This document shows positions 33,029 through 41,294 of a DNA stretch of 57,307 nt, one piece after another; the stretch's first letter is position 1, and each line of letters opens with the position of its first letter. The position numbers and the translations under genes are program-made. Under the pieces are notes generated by a model that did no database searches, had not been told where the DNA came from, and saw nothing but the letters and a program-made list of their open reading frames with translations. This DNA comes from Candidatus Omnitrophota bacterium. GTDB taxonomy: Bacteria > Omnitrophota > Gorgyraeia > Zapsychrales > Zapsychraceae. Location: assembly GCA_016931055.1 (NCBI GenBank), contig JAFGFL010000016.1, positions 1-57,307 on the forward strand, given 5' to 3'.

Positions 33029-33206
33029 TACCCAATCGGAAATCTGGCTGGGTACCCGGCCTCGCTGAGGCCGTATGTTTTTCCTTATTATTTAGAGGAA
33101 AACATTACGTACTCCATTGCAAGACAAAGGAGTACGAAGGCCGAGGCGGGCGGGATCTCGCCAAAGGCGGACCTCGTTCCGCCATGATTCGTGGCGGAAG
33201 GAAAAA
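33029..33206 (+). promoter_or_regulatory. Structured leader with hairpin module copy C
   Basis: Stems in order: GTACCCA/TGGGTAC (33029-33056); module hairpin 1, CGTATGTTTTTCCT with AGGAAAACATTACG (33072-33109); module hairpin 2, CGTACTCC with GGAGTACG, eight perfect pairs enclosing ATTGCAAGACAAA (33108-33136); and TTCCGCC (33177-33183), which can pair with GGCGGA upstream (33166-33171) or GGCGGAA downstream (33193-33199). The 5' arm TTTTTCCTT (33078-33086) is a perfect complement of AAGGAAAAA (33198-33206) by the start region. This is the layout of a switch that exposes or hides the ribosome site. Confidence 0.6.
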
Positions 33207-33220
33207 TGACGGGAGTTATT

Positions 33221-33991
33221 ATGGCCAAGATTCTTATTGTGGATGACGAGGCCTGTATCAGGGAACTTCTCAGAAAGGCTCTCAGTAGAGAAGGATACGA
33301 AGTCGTCAGCGTTCCCTCAGCCGAGCAGTCCTTAGAACTTATTTTTGAAGAGCCGTTCGATCTTCTGCTTTTGGATGTCAGACTCTCGGGAGAATCGGGA
33401 CTTTCTGTTTTAAAGAAAGTCCGGGAATACCAGAAAGAGGTTCCCATCGTGATTTACTCAGGGGCCCTGACGCCTGAGCTTGAAAAAGAAGCGCGGGAAG
33501 CGGGGGCAAATGAAGTATTAAGCAAGGATATGGATGTGTTGCAGCTTGTAGCGCAAATAGGAAAGATTGTAAAAGCTAAAAATAGAATTTTTCAGAAACC
33601 TTGGGGCAGGGAAGAAAAAACGCTTCTTGTTGTTGATGATGAAGACGGGATCCGCCGTGTCTTGAGAGATTTCTTTAAGGCCAAGGGATACAAAGTTCTT
33701 GAAGCGGGCAATGGCGAAGAGGCGCTTGAGATTGTACGAGCCGAGAAGATATCGGCCGTTTTATTGGACATGAAGATGCCCGGTATGGATGGTTTGGAGA
33801 CTTTAAAGAGACTGTTAGAAATCGATCCCGAGCTTGGAGTTGTCATGAGTACGGCTGTACAAGATGATGACAAGGTCAAGAAGGCCATAGAATTGGGCGC
33901 ATACAGCTATATATTAAAGCCCTTTGATTTTATGTATCTGGAACTCGTCGTGAAATCTAAACTGGTTATAGCCGAAAGAGATCAGAGGTGA
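33221..33991 (+). CDS. Tandem-receiver response regulator (REC-REC)
   Basis: About 256 residues with two complete receivers and no output domain. The first has VDDEA, Asp52 (LLDVRLSGESG), and a divergent end with SKDMD in place of KP. The second has VDDEDG, Asp183 (LLDMKMPGMDG) and LKPFD. The start ATG at 33221 has GGGAG five bases upstream and matches the normal beginning MAKILIVDDE; the ATG at 33206 with GGAAGG upstream is an alternative adding five residues. It lies downstream of a highly structured leader. Its partner could be any of the kinases upstream. Confidence 0.9.
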   Translation: MAKILIVDDEACIRELLRKALSREGYEVVSVPSAEQSLELIFEEPFDLLLLDVRLSGESGLSVLKKVREYQKEVPIVIYSGALTPELEKEAREAGANEVLSKDMDVLQLVAQIGKIVKAKNRIFQKPWGREEKTLLVVDDEDGIRRVLRDFFKAKGYKVLEAGNGEEALEIVRAEKISAVLLDMKMPGMDGLETLKRLLEIDPELGVVMSTAVQDDDKVKKAIELGAYSYILKPFDFMYLELVVKSKLVIAERDQR

Positions 33992-33994
33992 ATT

Positions 33995-34345
33995 ATGAAA
34001 ATCCTTGTTGTTGACAATGAGAAAAGAATTGTCGCTTTATTAAAGAAATTCCTGGTGCAGAAGGGCCATTCCGTAGACATCGCTTATGATGGAAAAGCGG
34101 CGCTGGAATTGATAAAGGAAAAACCCTTCGATATAGCGTTTTTGGATGAGGATATGCCGGGATTAACCGGTCTGGAAATAGCGGAATTTATCAAACACTA
34201 TAACCTTAAAATAAAGAGCATTCTTCTTACCGGTTACCCCTGTCTAAGCAAGAATTTCTCCAAGACTGAAGGAGCCGATGAATATTTAGAGAAACCGATG
34301 GACCTGGATAAGGTTGAAGAGATCGTTAATAAATATAAAATATGA
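33995..34345 (+). CDS. Receiver-only response regulator
   Basis: A 116-residue REC domain: VVDNEKR (the second acidic residue is replaced by Asn-Glu), phospho-acceptor Asp in FLDEDMPGLTG, Thr in LLTGYP, Lys in LEKPMD. It starts three bases after the tandem receiver gene with GAGGTG upstream, so the two are cotranscribed. The altered acidic pocket may weaken metal binding. A strong terminator follows at 34505. Confidence 0.9.
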   Translation: MKILVVDNEKRIVALLKKFLVQKGHSVDIAYDGKAALELIKEKPFDIAFLDEDMPGLTGLEIAEFIKHYNLKIKSILLTGYPCLSKNFSKTEGADEYLEKPMDLDKVEEIVNKYKI

Positions 34346-34504
34346 AATGCCCCTCTCCAGGGGGCCGGGATTCCGGGTATTTTCGCAATGGATGGATAGT
34401 GTATAAAAAAACGTATTGATGAGAATGGGGATAGCGCCCTTATTGAGAATGGACGCGCCGTGTCCATGACAAAAGAAATAGCGCCCGGCTCCATTTTGCC
34501 GCAC

Positions 34505-34548
34505 AAAAAACCCCGTCAGATATTGGTGGCGGGGTTTTTTATTTTTTG
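34505..34548. terminator. Strong bidirectional-type terminator
   Basis: AAAAAACCCCG (34505-34515) pairs perfectly with CGGGGTTTTTT (34530-34540), followed by a further T-run. It closes the large signalling region before the cNMP-fold gene. The 150 bases between it and the receiver gene hold no supported gene. Confidence 0.85.
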
Positions 34549-34591
34549 ATACGATAGCAACAGTCGAATGGAACAATACGGGAGGCATGCC

Positions 34592-35092
34592 GTGAGCGAA
34601 GGAAAAGTGTATTATCCCGTGGTGCATACGGAAGAGATCCTTGCCATCCTGAGCAAGATCGCGGTGTTCGGCGGGCTGAACGACCGGCAGCTTCATGAAA
34701 TATTTTCTTTATTGAAGATGCTTTCCTACGCGCCGGGTGAATATGTTTTTAAACAGGGGGAAGCCCCGAGCTGCATCTATATTGTTTTAACCGGCGAGGT
34801 CAAGATCATTTACGACATTGAAGGTGTTACGCTGGAATTGGCTTCTTTCGGGGCCGGAGATTGTTTCGGCGAGACATCGGTCATCGGCATCCAGTCGCAT
34901 TCTTCCAGCGCGCTTGCCGTCGCGACTTCAGAGTTGATTGTTTTAGAGCACAAGGCGCTCTTGGACATCTTCCAGACGGATAAAGAACTGTTCGGCCTGC
35001 TGATCCTGAACATCGCGCGGGAAACGTCCCGAAGGCTGCATAGGCTGGACGAAGTTGTGGCGAAATACGTATTAAGCAAAAAAGACAACTAG
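34592..35092 (+). CDS. Cyclic-nucleotide-binding-fold protein without output domain
   Basis: About 166 residues from the GTG at 34592, chosen because GGGAGG lies six bases upstream; an ATG at 34568 would add eight residues with no ribosome site. The cNMP jelly roll (about 20-145) shows LSYAPGEYVFKQGEAPSCIYIVLTGEVKI and FGETSV. The Arg of the phosphate-binding cassette is missing (SHSSSALA where PRxA is usual), so classical cAMP or cGMP binding is doubtful. There is no helix-turn-helix, unlike Crp/Fnr regulators. It precedes a CDF transporter by 19 bases. Confidence 0.82.
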   Translation: MSEGKVYYPVVHTEEILAILSKIAVFGGLNDRQLHEIFSLLKMLSYAPGEYVFKQGEAPSCIYIVLTGEVKIIYDIEGVTLELASFGAGDCFGETSVIGIQSHSSSALAVATSELIVLEHKALLDIFQTDKELFGLLILNIARETSRRLHRLDEVVAKYVLSKKDN

Positions 35093-35111
35093 CAGGTCCT
35101 TAAAGGCAGCC

Positions 35112-35990
35112 ATGACACGCGCACAAAAAGGCATAAAGGCAACGATCCTGACGATAGCCGTTAACATGGCCCTGGCGTTCATTAAGGTGTTTACGGGGAT
35201 CATCGGGAATACCTACGCGCTCATTGCCGACGGGATCGAGTCTATCACCGACATTTTTTCCTCGATCATCGTGTTCGGCGGTTTTAAGATCGGTTCAAAA
35301 CCGCCGGACGCGAACCATCCCTGGGGCCACGGCAAGGCCGAATCGCTCGCGGCGTTGTTTGTTTCCCTCATTTTATGCCTGGTGGCCGCCGGGATCGCCG
35401 TGCACAGTATTAAAGAGATCGTTAATCCTCACCAGGCCCCCGCGCCTTACACGTTGGTCGTTCTTGTCGTGGTCATTATTACCAAAGAGCTGATGTTCCG
35501 TTTTCTGACGAAAAAAAGCAAAGATTTGGACAGCCTTGCCCTTGAGGCCTCCGCCTGGGACAGCCGTTCTGATTCGCTGACGTCCCTTGCGGCGTTCATA
35601 GGGATCGGAACCGCGGTCCTCGGGGGAGAAAAGTATATGAACGCCGACGACTGGGCCGCGCTTTTCGCCAGCGGCATCATTTTATTTAACGGTGTCAGGA
35701 TCATGAGGTCGGCGACAGATGAACTCATGGACACGATCCCCGGGCCGGAAGTCATCGGGCGCATACGGACGATCGCCAAGGAAATCGAAGGCATTGTGGA
35801 TGTGGAGAAATGCCTTGTGCGCCAAAGCGGTTCCGGGCTGTTTCTTGAAATCCACATTGAAGTCAATGGGGATATTTCAGTCTCTCGCGGGCACGAGATG
35901 GCCCATCAGGTGAAAGATGCCCTGCTGGGTTCAGACCTTAAGATTATCGATGCCGTTGTCCATGTGGAACCGGCGAAGCGGGCCTCCTAA
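35112..35990 (+). CDS. Cation diffusion facilitator family metal transporter
   Basis: A 292-residue inner-membrane protein with about six helices in the first 210 residues and a C-terminal cytoplasmic ferredoxin-like domain (about 210-290). Motifs: ADGIESITDIFSS (the first metal-binding Asp pair region, here D-x3-D type), HPWGHGKAES after helix 2, and a second Asp motif ASAWDSRSDS in helix 5. CDF proteins exchange Zn, Fe, Mn or Co for protons. Metal specificity cannot be read from these motifs with certainty. The adjacency to the cNMP-fold gene may mean joint regulation. Confidence 0.9.
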   Translation: MTRAQKGIKATILTIAVNMALAFIKVFTGIIGNTYALIADGIESITDIFSSIIVFGGFKIGSKPPDANHPWGHGKAESLAALFVSLILCLVAAGIAVHSIKEIVNPHQAPAPYTLVVLVVVIITKELMFRFLTKKSKDLDSLALEASAWDSRSDSLTSLAAFIGIGTAVLGGEKYMNADDWAALFASGIILFNGVRIMRSATDELMDTIPGPEVIGRIRTIAKEIEGIVDVEKCLVRQSGSGLFLEIHIEVNGDISVSRGHEMAHQVKDALLGSDLKIIDAVVHVEPAKRAS

Positions 35991-36003
35991 AACCCGAACT
36001 ATC

Positions 36004-36792
36004 ATGAAAAATACCGCCATTGTCATTCCCTGTTATAACGAAGGCAACCGGCTGGATCCGTCGGCCCTTCTTAAGTACGCTCAAAGCCATCCGTCCGTAA
36101 CCTTTATTATGGTCAATGACGGCAGTACGGATATGACCGCGCTGGTTATCGAAGATATGCAAAAAGATCTTGGGGGCCAGGTGGCCTGTGTTTCCCTTAA
36201 GGCGAATTGCAAAAAACCGGAAGCCGTCCGCCAGGGATTCTTAAAGGCGTTTCAGATGCCGGTTGATATCATCGGCTATTGGGATGCGGATTTGTCCACG
36301 CCGCTGTACCATATTGACCAGATGGCGGCCATGTTCGACGATCCTTCCATTGAGATCGTCATGGCCTCGAGGGTGCGTTTGCTCGGGCGCAATGTCCAGC
36401 GCAGCCTCTTGCGGCACCTTTTGGGAAGGGTGTACGCGACCCTCGCGTCCTTGACCCTGCGCCTGCCGGTTTATGACACGCAATGCGGGGCGAAATTATT
36501 CCGCAATACCCCGCAGGTGCGGAAGGCCTTTTCGTTCCCGTTTGTGACCAAATGGGTTTTTGACGTCGAGATCCTGGCGAGGGCCATTCTTTATAACCGA
36601 TATAACCAGACCGGCCGCGAAGCGAGCCTGTTTTGCATCGAATATCCCCTTCATGAATGGATCGATCAGAAGGGGTCCAAAAGAAAGTTGGCCGATTATT
36701 TCATCAGCGCGGTCGATTTGTTTAAGATTTCCGGCATCCTGCGTTTAAAGAAGAGGGATTCGGAGTATATCCGGCGGCTCATTAACGGATGA
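36004..36792 (+). CDS. Family-2 glycosyltransferase (dolichyl/polyprenyl-phosphate glucosyltransferase-like)
   Basis: A 262-residue GT-A enzyme starting at the ATG at 36004; an upstream in-frame ATG would overlap the CDF gene by 70 bases and is rejected. Motifs: IVIPCYNEGNRL at the N-terminus, VNDGSTD, and the metal-binding DADLSTP (about residues 96-102). The sequence GAKLFR and the C-terminal aromatic WIDQKGSK region resemble ALG5-type enzymes that load a sugar on a lipid phosphate. The next gene, overlapping by four bases, is a polytopic membrane protein that could use such a lipid-linked sugar. Confidence 0.87.
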   Translation: MKNTAIVIPCYNEGNRLDPSALLKYAQSHPSVTFIMVNDGSTDMTALVIEDMQKDLGGQVACVSLKANCKKPEAVRQGFLKAFQMPVDIIGYWDADLSTPLYHIDQMAAMFDDPSIEIVMASRVRLLGRNVQRSLLRHLLGRVYATLASLTLRLPVYDTQCGAKLFRNTPQVRKAFSFPFVTKWVFDVEILARAILYNRYNQTGREASLFCIEYPLHEWIDQKGSKRKLADYFISAVDLFKISGILRLKKRDSEYIRRLING

Positions 36793-38297
36793 CAAAGACA
36801 TTCATTATCCTTTTTATTTGTTCCCTGATCCTGATCTTCGCGTTTTCCCCGCACGTTTTTCCGTTCACGACGGATTCTCTGATCTACATTTCGGCCGCCC
36901 TGAATTTGAAAGAGGGAAACGGGTTAGTTTTCGATAATGTTTTTGTACAGCCGCCGGAGCCTGACACGCTTCCCCTGAAACTTTACCCTCCGGGATATTC
37001 GTTCCTGATCGCGTTTCTGAACCGGCTGGGAATGGACCCTTATCGGGCGGCTTTGGCCCTGCCGCGGTTCTTTTACCTTTTATTGCCGGCGGGATACTTC
37101 CTGGTTTTCTCCCAAATGATGCCGAAAAAACTTTCCATGGCCGCGGCGGGCTTATGCACGTTTATGTTCCCGTGTTTCCAATGCGCCTTGATGGCGTGGA
37201 CAGATATCCCGTTTTTGTTTTTAAGTTTACTCAGCTTCTTTTTCGCTTTTAAGGCAGCCGGGGCGCAGGGCAAAGAACAATTCCTGTGCGCGTTTTTGGC
37301 AGGCATCTTTACGGGCGGTTCGTTATTGATGAGAAACGCCGGCTACGCGCTCGTATTGAGTTTTGGATTTGGATTTATCCTGCTGGCCGCCTTCAAGGTC
37401 CTGCCGCTTAAAAAGTTTCTTGCCGTTGCGGCTGCTTATACGGTCGGATGTTTGGGGCTTTTTCTGCCTTACCTGATACGGAATTATATGGTTTTCGGCG
37501 AAGCGAATCCCTACCGGCTTCCGCCGGCAAACGTCACATTAACGCAAAACCTCTTTGATTACAGCCATACCCTTTCGCGGATGATCCTGGCCAATGACCA
37601 TTACCATTTGGCCGTGCTGGTTATAATGTCCGGCATGCTTGCGTGGTTTCTGTGCGCTTTCAGGCCGTTGGCCAAAACAGACAAACGGAAAATGATTTTC
37701 GCGGCCGTTCTCATCTTTTATTTTTTGTCCGGGTCGTTCTTGGTGATCCTTTCCAAGACAATCTATTTTATGCCGGAGAGGATCAACGAGCGTTATTTGA
37801 TCCAGTACGCGTGGATCATCGTTGCCGGTTTGAGTTTCAGCGTTAACCGGCTGCTTGGAAAATTAAACGCGCGCGGGCCTGTCGATACAAAGGGGATCGC
37901 GTTGCTGCTTTTGATGGCATTTTTGCTGATACAAATATTTCCGGCAGCCGATTTCTATTTCCAGCAAAGAAGGATCCTTAATATCGCTGAGAAAGTCGAA
38001 GCCCACGTTCCGCTGCTATCGCAGGTCCCCGAAGATCGCGTGATCGTTTCCAATGTCATGGACGTGACGGCTTATTATTCGCGGCGCAAGGTGCGCCTGC
38101 TGAACGGTTACACGCCATACGGGCTGAGCCAGCTTTTGGGAACTAAACGCAAATTCGCTGTGTATATCGTCAAAGAGAGAAGCGAAGATTACCGGGCCTA
38201 CTTGTATCCGTTATCATGGCTGAATCCCGACGGGTACAGGGCTGTTCATGCGGACCGGGATGCCGTTTTATGGCTGCCCGAAGAAACAAGTATCTAA
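36789..38297 (+). CDS. Polytopic membrane glycosyltransferase-like protein (GT39/ArnT-like)
   Basis: A 502-residue protein with about ten predicted membrane helices. The first extracytoplasmic loop carries TTDSLIYIS, an acidic site in the position where GT-C enzymes keep their catalytic Asp, then KLYPPGYSFLI (PPG typical of PMT/ArnT-like proteins). The C-terminal 100 residues are soluble. Overlap with the lipid-sugar synthase gene (ATGA) indicates a two-gene unit that makes and uses a polyprenyl-linked sugar for protein or lipid glycosylation. Exact family and acceptor are not certain. Confidence 0.78.
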   Translation: MTKTFIILFICSLILIFAFSPHVFPFTTDSLIYISAALNLKEGNGLVFDNVFVQPPEPDTLPLKLYPPGYSFLIAFLNRLGMDPYRAALALPRFFYLLLPAGYFLVFSQMMPKKLSMAAAGLCTFMFPCFQCALMAWTDIPFLFLSLLSFFFAFKAAGAQGKEQFLCAFLAGIFTGGSLLMRNAGYALVLSFGFGFILLAAFKVLPLKKFLAVAAAYTVGCLGLFLPYLIRNYMVFGEANPYRLPPANVTLTQNLFDYSHTLSRMILANDHYHLAVLVIMSGMLAWFLCAFRPLAKTDKRKMIFAAVLIFYFLSGSFLVILSKTIYFMPERINERYLIQYAWIIVAGLSFSVNRLLGKLNARGPVDTKGIALLLLMAFLLIQIFPAADFYFQQRRILNIAEKVEAHVPLLSQVPEDRVIVSNVMDVTAYYSRRKVRLLNGYTPYGLSQLLGTKRKFAVYIVKERSEDYRAYLYPLSWLNPDGYRAVHADRDAVLWLPEETSI

Positions 38298-38433
38298 AAA
38301 ACATTTCAAAAAAAAGGATTGTCTAACGTGTAAGGCAAGCCTAAAATAAGCTGTCAATAAGGGGCATGATAAGCGAAATTAGACAAACCATTTTGTTCAA
38401 CAATCAAAAATAGAAGGGGAGGGGTAAAGGGGT

Positions 38434-38649
38434 ATGATCATCAATAGAACGGCGAAAGATTTTTTTGAGAAAGCGTCCTCAGGCCAGTCTTCAGCGAGGC
38501 CAAGGCCTGCCATAAAGATGCTGGACAGATGGGAGATCGAGAATATGATTCGGGAACGTGCGTATAAATTGTTTGAGCAGCGCGGATATATTCACGGCTT
38601 CGATCTCGATGACTGGCTGAAGGCCGAAAAGATAGTCACAAAAGTTTAA
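38434..38649 (+). CDS. DUF2934-like small protein
   Basis: A 71-residue basic protein. The C-terminal half matches the DUF2934 pattern: IRERAYKLFEQRGYIHGFDLDDWLKAE, i.e. an AY-x-LWE-like helix, a glycine turn and DDWLxAE (cited in parts: RERAYKLFEQRG, DLDDWLKAE). Function of the family is unknown. A GGGGAGGGG-rich ribosome site precedes the ATG. It stands alone between the glycosyltransferases and a lipoprotein gene. Confidence 0.75.
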   Translation: MIINRTAKDFFEKASSGQSSARPRPAIKMLDRWEIENMIRERAYKLFEQRGYIHGFDLDDWLKAEKIVTKV

Positions 38650-38671
38650 GGAAGAATTGAACGAAAGAGAA

Positions 38672-39088
38672 ATGATAAGGCTTTTACTCTTTTATGGTTT
38701 CCTTGTTTTTTCTTTAATAGGATGCGAATCCGTAGGGCTCTTGACGTCAATCCGCAACTATTATGAAGTTGCCCCTCAGGTGAAGCTGGGAGAAGATAAA
38801 GAAAAGGCTTTAGGCCTATTGTTACCCGCCCAGGAGAAACTTTATGGCTGGGAAAAGAAAGCGCCTGAGTCTTATAAGGAAGGGGGCAACTTAGTCGAGA
38901 TCTATTATTTCAGGACCGGCTGGCAAACGGATGGGCTGACTACTGATGATGAGTTTGTGCCCTATGTGTTCACCAACGGCGTGTTGACTTCCATCGGATG
39001 GACGGCTTTGGGCGGGCCGAAAACAGTCGGGCAAGTCATCCAACCGGCTCCGGTAACCAATATTGAAGTTAACCAAGAGAAAAACTAA
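38672..39088 (+). CDS. Small lipoprotein of unknown function
   Basis: About 138 residues. A short basic start, a hydrophobic stretch and the lipobox SLIGC mark a lipoprotein signal (acylated Cys near residue 18). The mature part contains a helix-rich region and the motif NLVEIYYFRTGW, followed by TDDEFVPYVF and a glycine-rich turn, as in small lipoproteins that use two short alpha-beta repeats. I do not recognise a named family. A TTG at 38657 with AAGGAAG upstream is an alternative start. The stop codon is embedded in one arm of a foldback element. Confidence 0.65.
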   Translation: MIRLLLFYGFLVFSLIGCESVGLLTSIRNYYEVAPQVKLGEDKEKALGLLLPAQEKLYGWEKKAPESYKEGGNLVEIYYFRTGWQTDGLTTDDEFVPYVFTNGVLTSIGWTALGGPKTVGQVIQPAPVTNIEVNQEKN

Positions 39089-39285
39089 AAAAGGTGACGG
39101 ACCTATTTGCTCTCTAATTCGGCAATCTTTAATGTCAAATACCAAATGACAAAATCCAAATTAATACCAAATGACAAAATCCCAATAGGTTAAGATTTAT
39201 TTGACATTGGGAATTTGTCATTTATTTGGCATTTGTCATTATAAAGTTGCCTAATTACTGAGTATTAAAGTTCGTCACCTTTTTT
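39087..39285. repeat. Foldback element with 13-bp terminal inverted repeats
   Basis: AAAAAAGGTGACG (39087-39099) is the exact reverse complement of CGTCACCTTTTTT (39273-39285). The interior has two direct ACCAAATGACAAAATCC-like copies and their inverted counterparts (ATTTGTCATT), so the whole 199 bases can fold back on itself. It overlaps the stop codon of the lipoprotein gene and ends five bases before the next start codon. It looks like a MITE-type insertion that may also serve as a transcription terminator. Confidence 0.75.
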
Positions 39286-39289
39286 ATTT

Positions 39290-41215
39290 ATGAATCCCGA
39301 ACAGGAACGATACATCCTGAAACAGACCGGCCGCAAGTCAGCCGAGGCGACCGCCAGAGACCTTGGAATCAAGGAAAGGAAGGTCAAAAAGTTTTTAGAA
39401 AGGCAAGAGAGTAGGGGCGGCCGGCCGGCCGGCCCTACAGGGATCCCTTCCCGAAGAAGGAACATTATTCTCTGTGCCGCCTTAATCGCCCTATTGGGAT
39501 TTGCCGTTTACGGCAATTCGATCAACGGGGAATTTATCTGGGACGATACGCATTTGGTCAAAGATAATCTTTACCTGCGCGGCTGGTCGAATCTGCCGAA
39601 ATTCTTTAGCGAAAGCATGGGGGCGGGCGCGGATGCCGCGACCATCTACAGTTTTTACCGGCCGCTGCAGTTGATCACCTACGCGATAGATTATTCCTTC
39701 TGGAAGCTGGATGTCAGGGGCTACCATCTCGCTAATATCTTTTACCATGTTCTCGCGGCTTTGATGGTCTTTTGGTTGATCACGGCCCTTTATAAGGACT
39801 GGCGGCTGTCTTTGTTCGCGGGGCTTTTCTTTGTGGCGCACCCCATCCACACTGAGGCGGTCAGTTATATTTCTGGACGGGCGGACTCCTTGGCGCTCAT
39901 TTTTATGCTCCTGTCTTTTTTGCTGTATATCAAAATATTAGAGCGGGAGAGCACGGTTTATTATTGTTTAATGACGTTAAGTTATCTCGCGGCCATCCTG
40001 TCCAAGGAGCTCAGTCTTATCCTGCCGTTTTTGTTGTTGCTGTATCACTATACGTTTAAGCAGAAAATACGGTTCAAGGCGATGTTACCGATCTTGGTAT
40101 TAAACGTGTCTTATATCATCGCGCGGTTAACGGTCTTGAGATTTTTGGCGTCGCATGTTGTTCACAAAACAACATTCGCACAGAGGCTCGCGGGATTGTT
40201 CATCGCCATGGCCGGTTATGTAAGGATCCTTGTCCTTCCGTTTAACCTGCATATGGAATATGGCAACAGTTTCTTTAGGCTCACTGACCCTAAGGTCGGG
40301 TTGGGCATCATCGTTGTTGTGGCTTTATTTATTCTGATCTTTAAAACAAGAAAGACCCGTAATATCGCCTTTTTCTCTCTGGGATGGTTTCTCATTGGCC
40401 TTTTTCCCGTATCGAATCTTATTCCCATTAACGCGTACATGGCGGAGCACTGGCTGTATGTGCCGTCGATCGGGATTTTCCTTCTTTTGGCAAGAGGGTT
40501 GGCGCTTCTTTATCAGGAAAAAAAATTAAAGGCCTTAAGCGTCACGGCGGTGGTGCTGTTTTTGGGATTTTATTCTTATCTGACCGTCAATCAGAACAGC
40601 TACTGGAAGGCTCCCATCCCTTTTTACCTGCGGACCCTGAAATACGCGAATAAAAGTTCCCGGGTTTATTATAACCTTGCCAACCAGTACCGAGAATCAG
40701 GGCAGAATGAACAAGCCGTCCCTCTTTATCAAGAGGCGCTCAAGATAAGGCCGGATTATATGGATGCCTATTATAACCTTGGGAAGGCTTATGGGGATAT
40801 GGGCAAAACAGGGGATGCTGAAAAGGCTTATCAAAATGTCATCAAAAACGACCCGAAATACTTTAGCGCTTACTATAATCTCGGGAATCTGTATTATGCG
40901 GCAGGGAGATACAATGAAGCGGTTGATGCCTATAAGACGGTGATCCGGATCAATCCTAAGCATATCAAGGCTCACAATAATTTGGGTGTTGCCTATGCCG
41001 GCCTTGGCCAGAAAGAAGAGGCTGAAGGCCTTTTTAAAAAGGCGATTGCCGTAGATTCAAAAGACGCGATGGCGTACGGGAACCTGGCTATTTTATATTT
41101 CGGCCAGCAGAAGTATGATTTGGCCGTGGAATATTACGAAAAGGCGGTCCGATTGGGATTCGTTGATCCCAAATTTTTAGGGAAAATCGCCCCGTACCGG
41201 ACAAAAACGCCCTGA
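39290..41215 (+). CDS. TMTC-like membrane protein with C-terminal TPRs
   Basis: A 641-residue protein. The first 45 residues are soluble and helical (SAEATARDLGIKERKVKKFL resembles a helix-turn-helix). About ten membrane helices follow (about 60-430) with the GT-C-like first loop FIWDDTHLVKDN (DD pair), HLANIFYH and HPIHTEAVSYISGRADSLAL, all typical of TMTC/DUF1736 O-mannosyltransferase-like proteins. The C-terminus (about 455-635) has at least five TPR units (AYYNLGNLYYAAGRYNEAV). No ribosome site is visible before the ATG because the foldback element ends there. A short palindromic repeat is inserted in frame at residues 41-50. Confidence 0.85.
   Translation: MNPEQERYILKQTGRKSAEATARDLGIKERKVKKFLERQESRGGRPAGPTGIPSRRRNIILCAALIALLGFAVYGNSINGEFIWDDTHLVKDNLYLRGWSNLPKFFSESMGAGADAATIYSFYRPLQLITYAIDYSFWKLDVRGYHLANIFYHVLAALMVFWLITALYKDWRLSLFAGLFFVAHPIHTEAVSYISGRADSLALIFMLLSFLLYIKILERESTVYYCLMTLSYLAAILSKELSLILPFLLLLYHYTFKQKIRFKAMLPILVLNVSYIIARLTVLRFLASHVVHKTTFAQRLAGLFIAMAGYVRILVLPFNLHMEYGNSFFRLTDPKVGLGIIVVVALFILIFKTRKTRNIAFFSLGWFLIGLFPVSNLIPINAYMAEHWLYVPSIGIFLLLARGLALLYQEKKLKALSVTAVVLFLGFYSYLTVNQNSYWKAPIPFYLRTLKYANKSSRVYYNLANQYRESGQNEQAVPLYQEALKIRPDYMDAYYNLGKAYGDMGKTGDAEKAYQNVIKNDPKYFSAYYNLGNLYYAAGRYNEAVDAYKTVIRINPKHIKAHNNLGVAYAGLGQKEEAEGLFKKAIAVDSKDAMAYGNLAILYFGQQKYDLAVEYYEKAVRLGFVDPKFLGKIAPYRTKTP
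39411..39438. repeat. In-frame REP-like palindrome inside a gene
   Basis: A 28-base near-perfect palindrome starting GTAGGGGCGG, continuing CCGGCCGGCC, and ending GGCCCTAC. The GTAGGGGC end matches the element at 44341-44404. It contributes a Gly/Arg/Pro-rich linker between the soluble N-terminus and first helix of the TMTC-like protein without breaking the frame. Confidence 0.6.
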
Positions 41216-41256
41216 TCTCTTCCTAAGAGGCAAAAATTTTTAATTGCCACGTATGC

Positions 41257-41275
41257 ATAAGTGATGTACACTTAT
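41257..41275. promoter_or_regulatory. Probable hicB operator
   Basis: ATAAGTG and CACTTAT are perfect inverted copies separated by ATGTA, 19 bases before the hicB-like start codon. Toxin-antitoxin operons are usually autorepressed at such dyads. Confidence 0.6.
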
Positions 41276-41294
41276 AGTGGCTTGGAGGGGCTAT

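Noticed and set aside
33029-33206. c-di-GMP (GEMM) or other known riboswitch
   Set aside because: I compared from memory with the GEMM-I core and other common classes; the diagnostic conserved loops are absent, so no known class is assigned.
33013-33246. A 77-codon frame across the structured leader
   Set aside because: The DNA is explained by several paired stems, and the frame overlaps the start of a real receiver gene with no matching family.
34346-34504. Small gene between the receiver gene and the terminator
   Set aside because: Only short frames without ribosome sites were found; one ATG is followed by a stop after two codons.
40680-41200. Tandem DNA repeats in the TMTC-like gene
   Set aside because: The periodicity is explained by TPR units at protein level with normal codon divergence.
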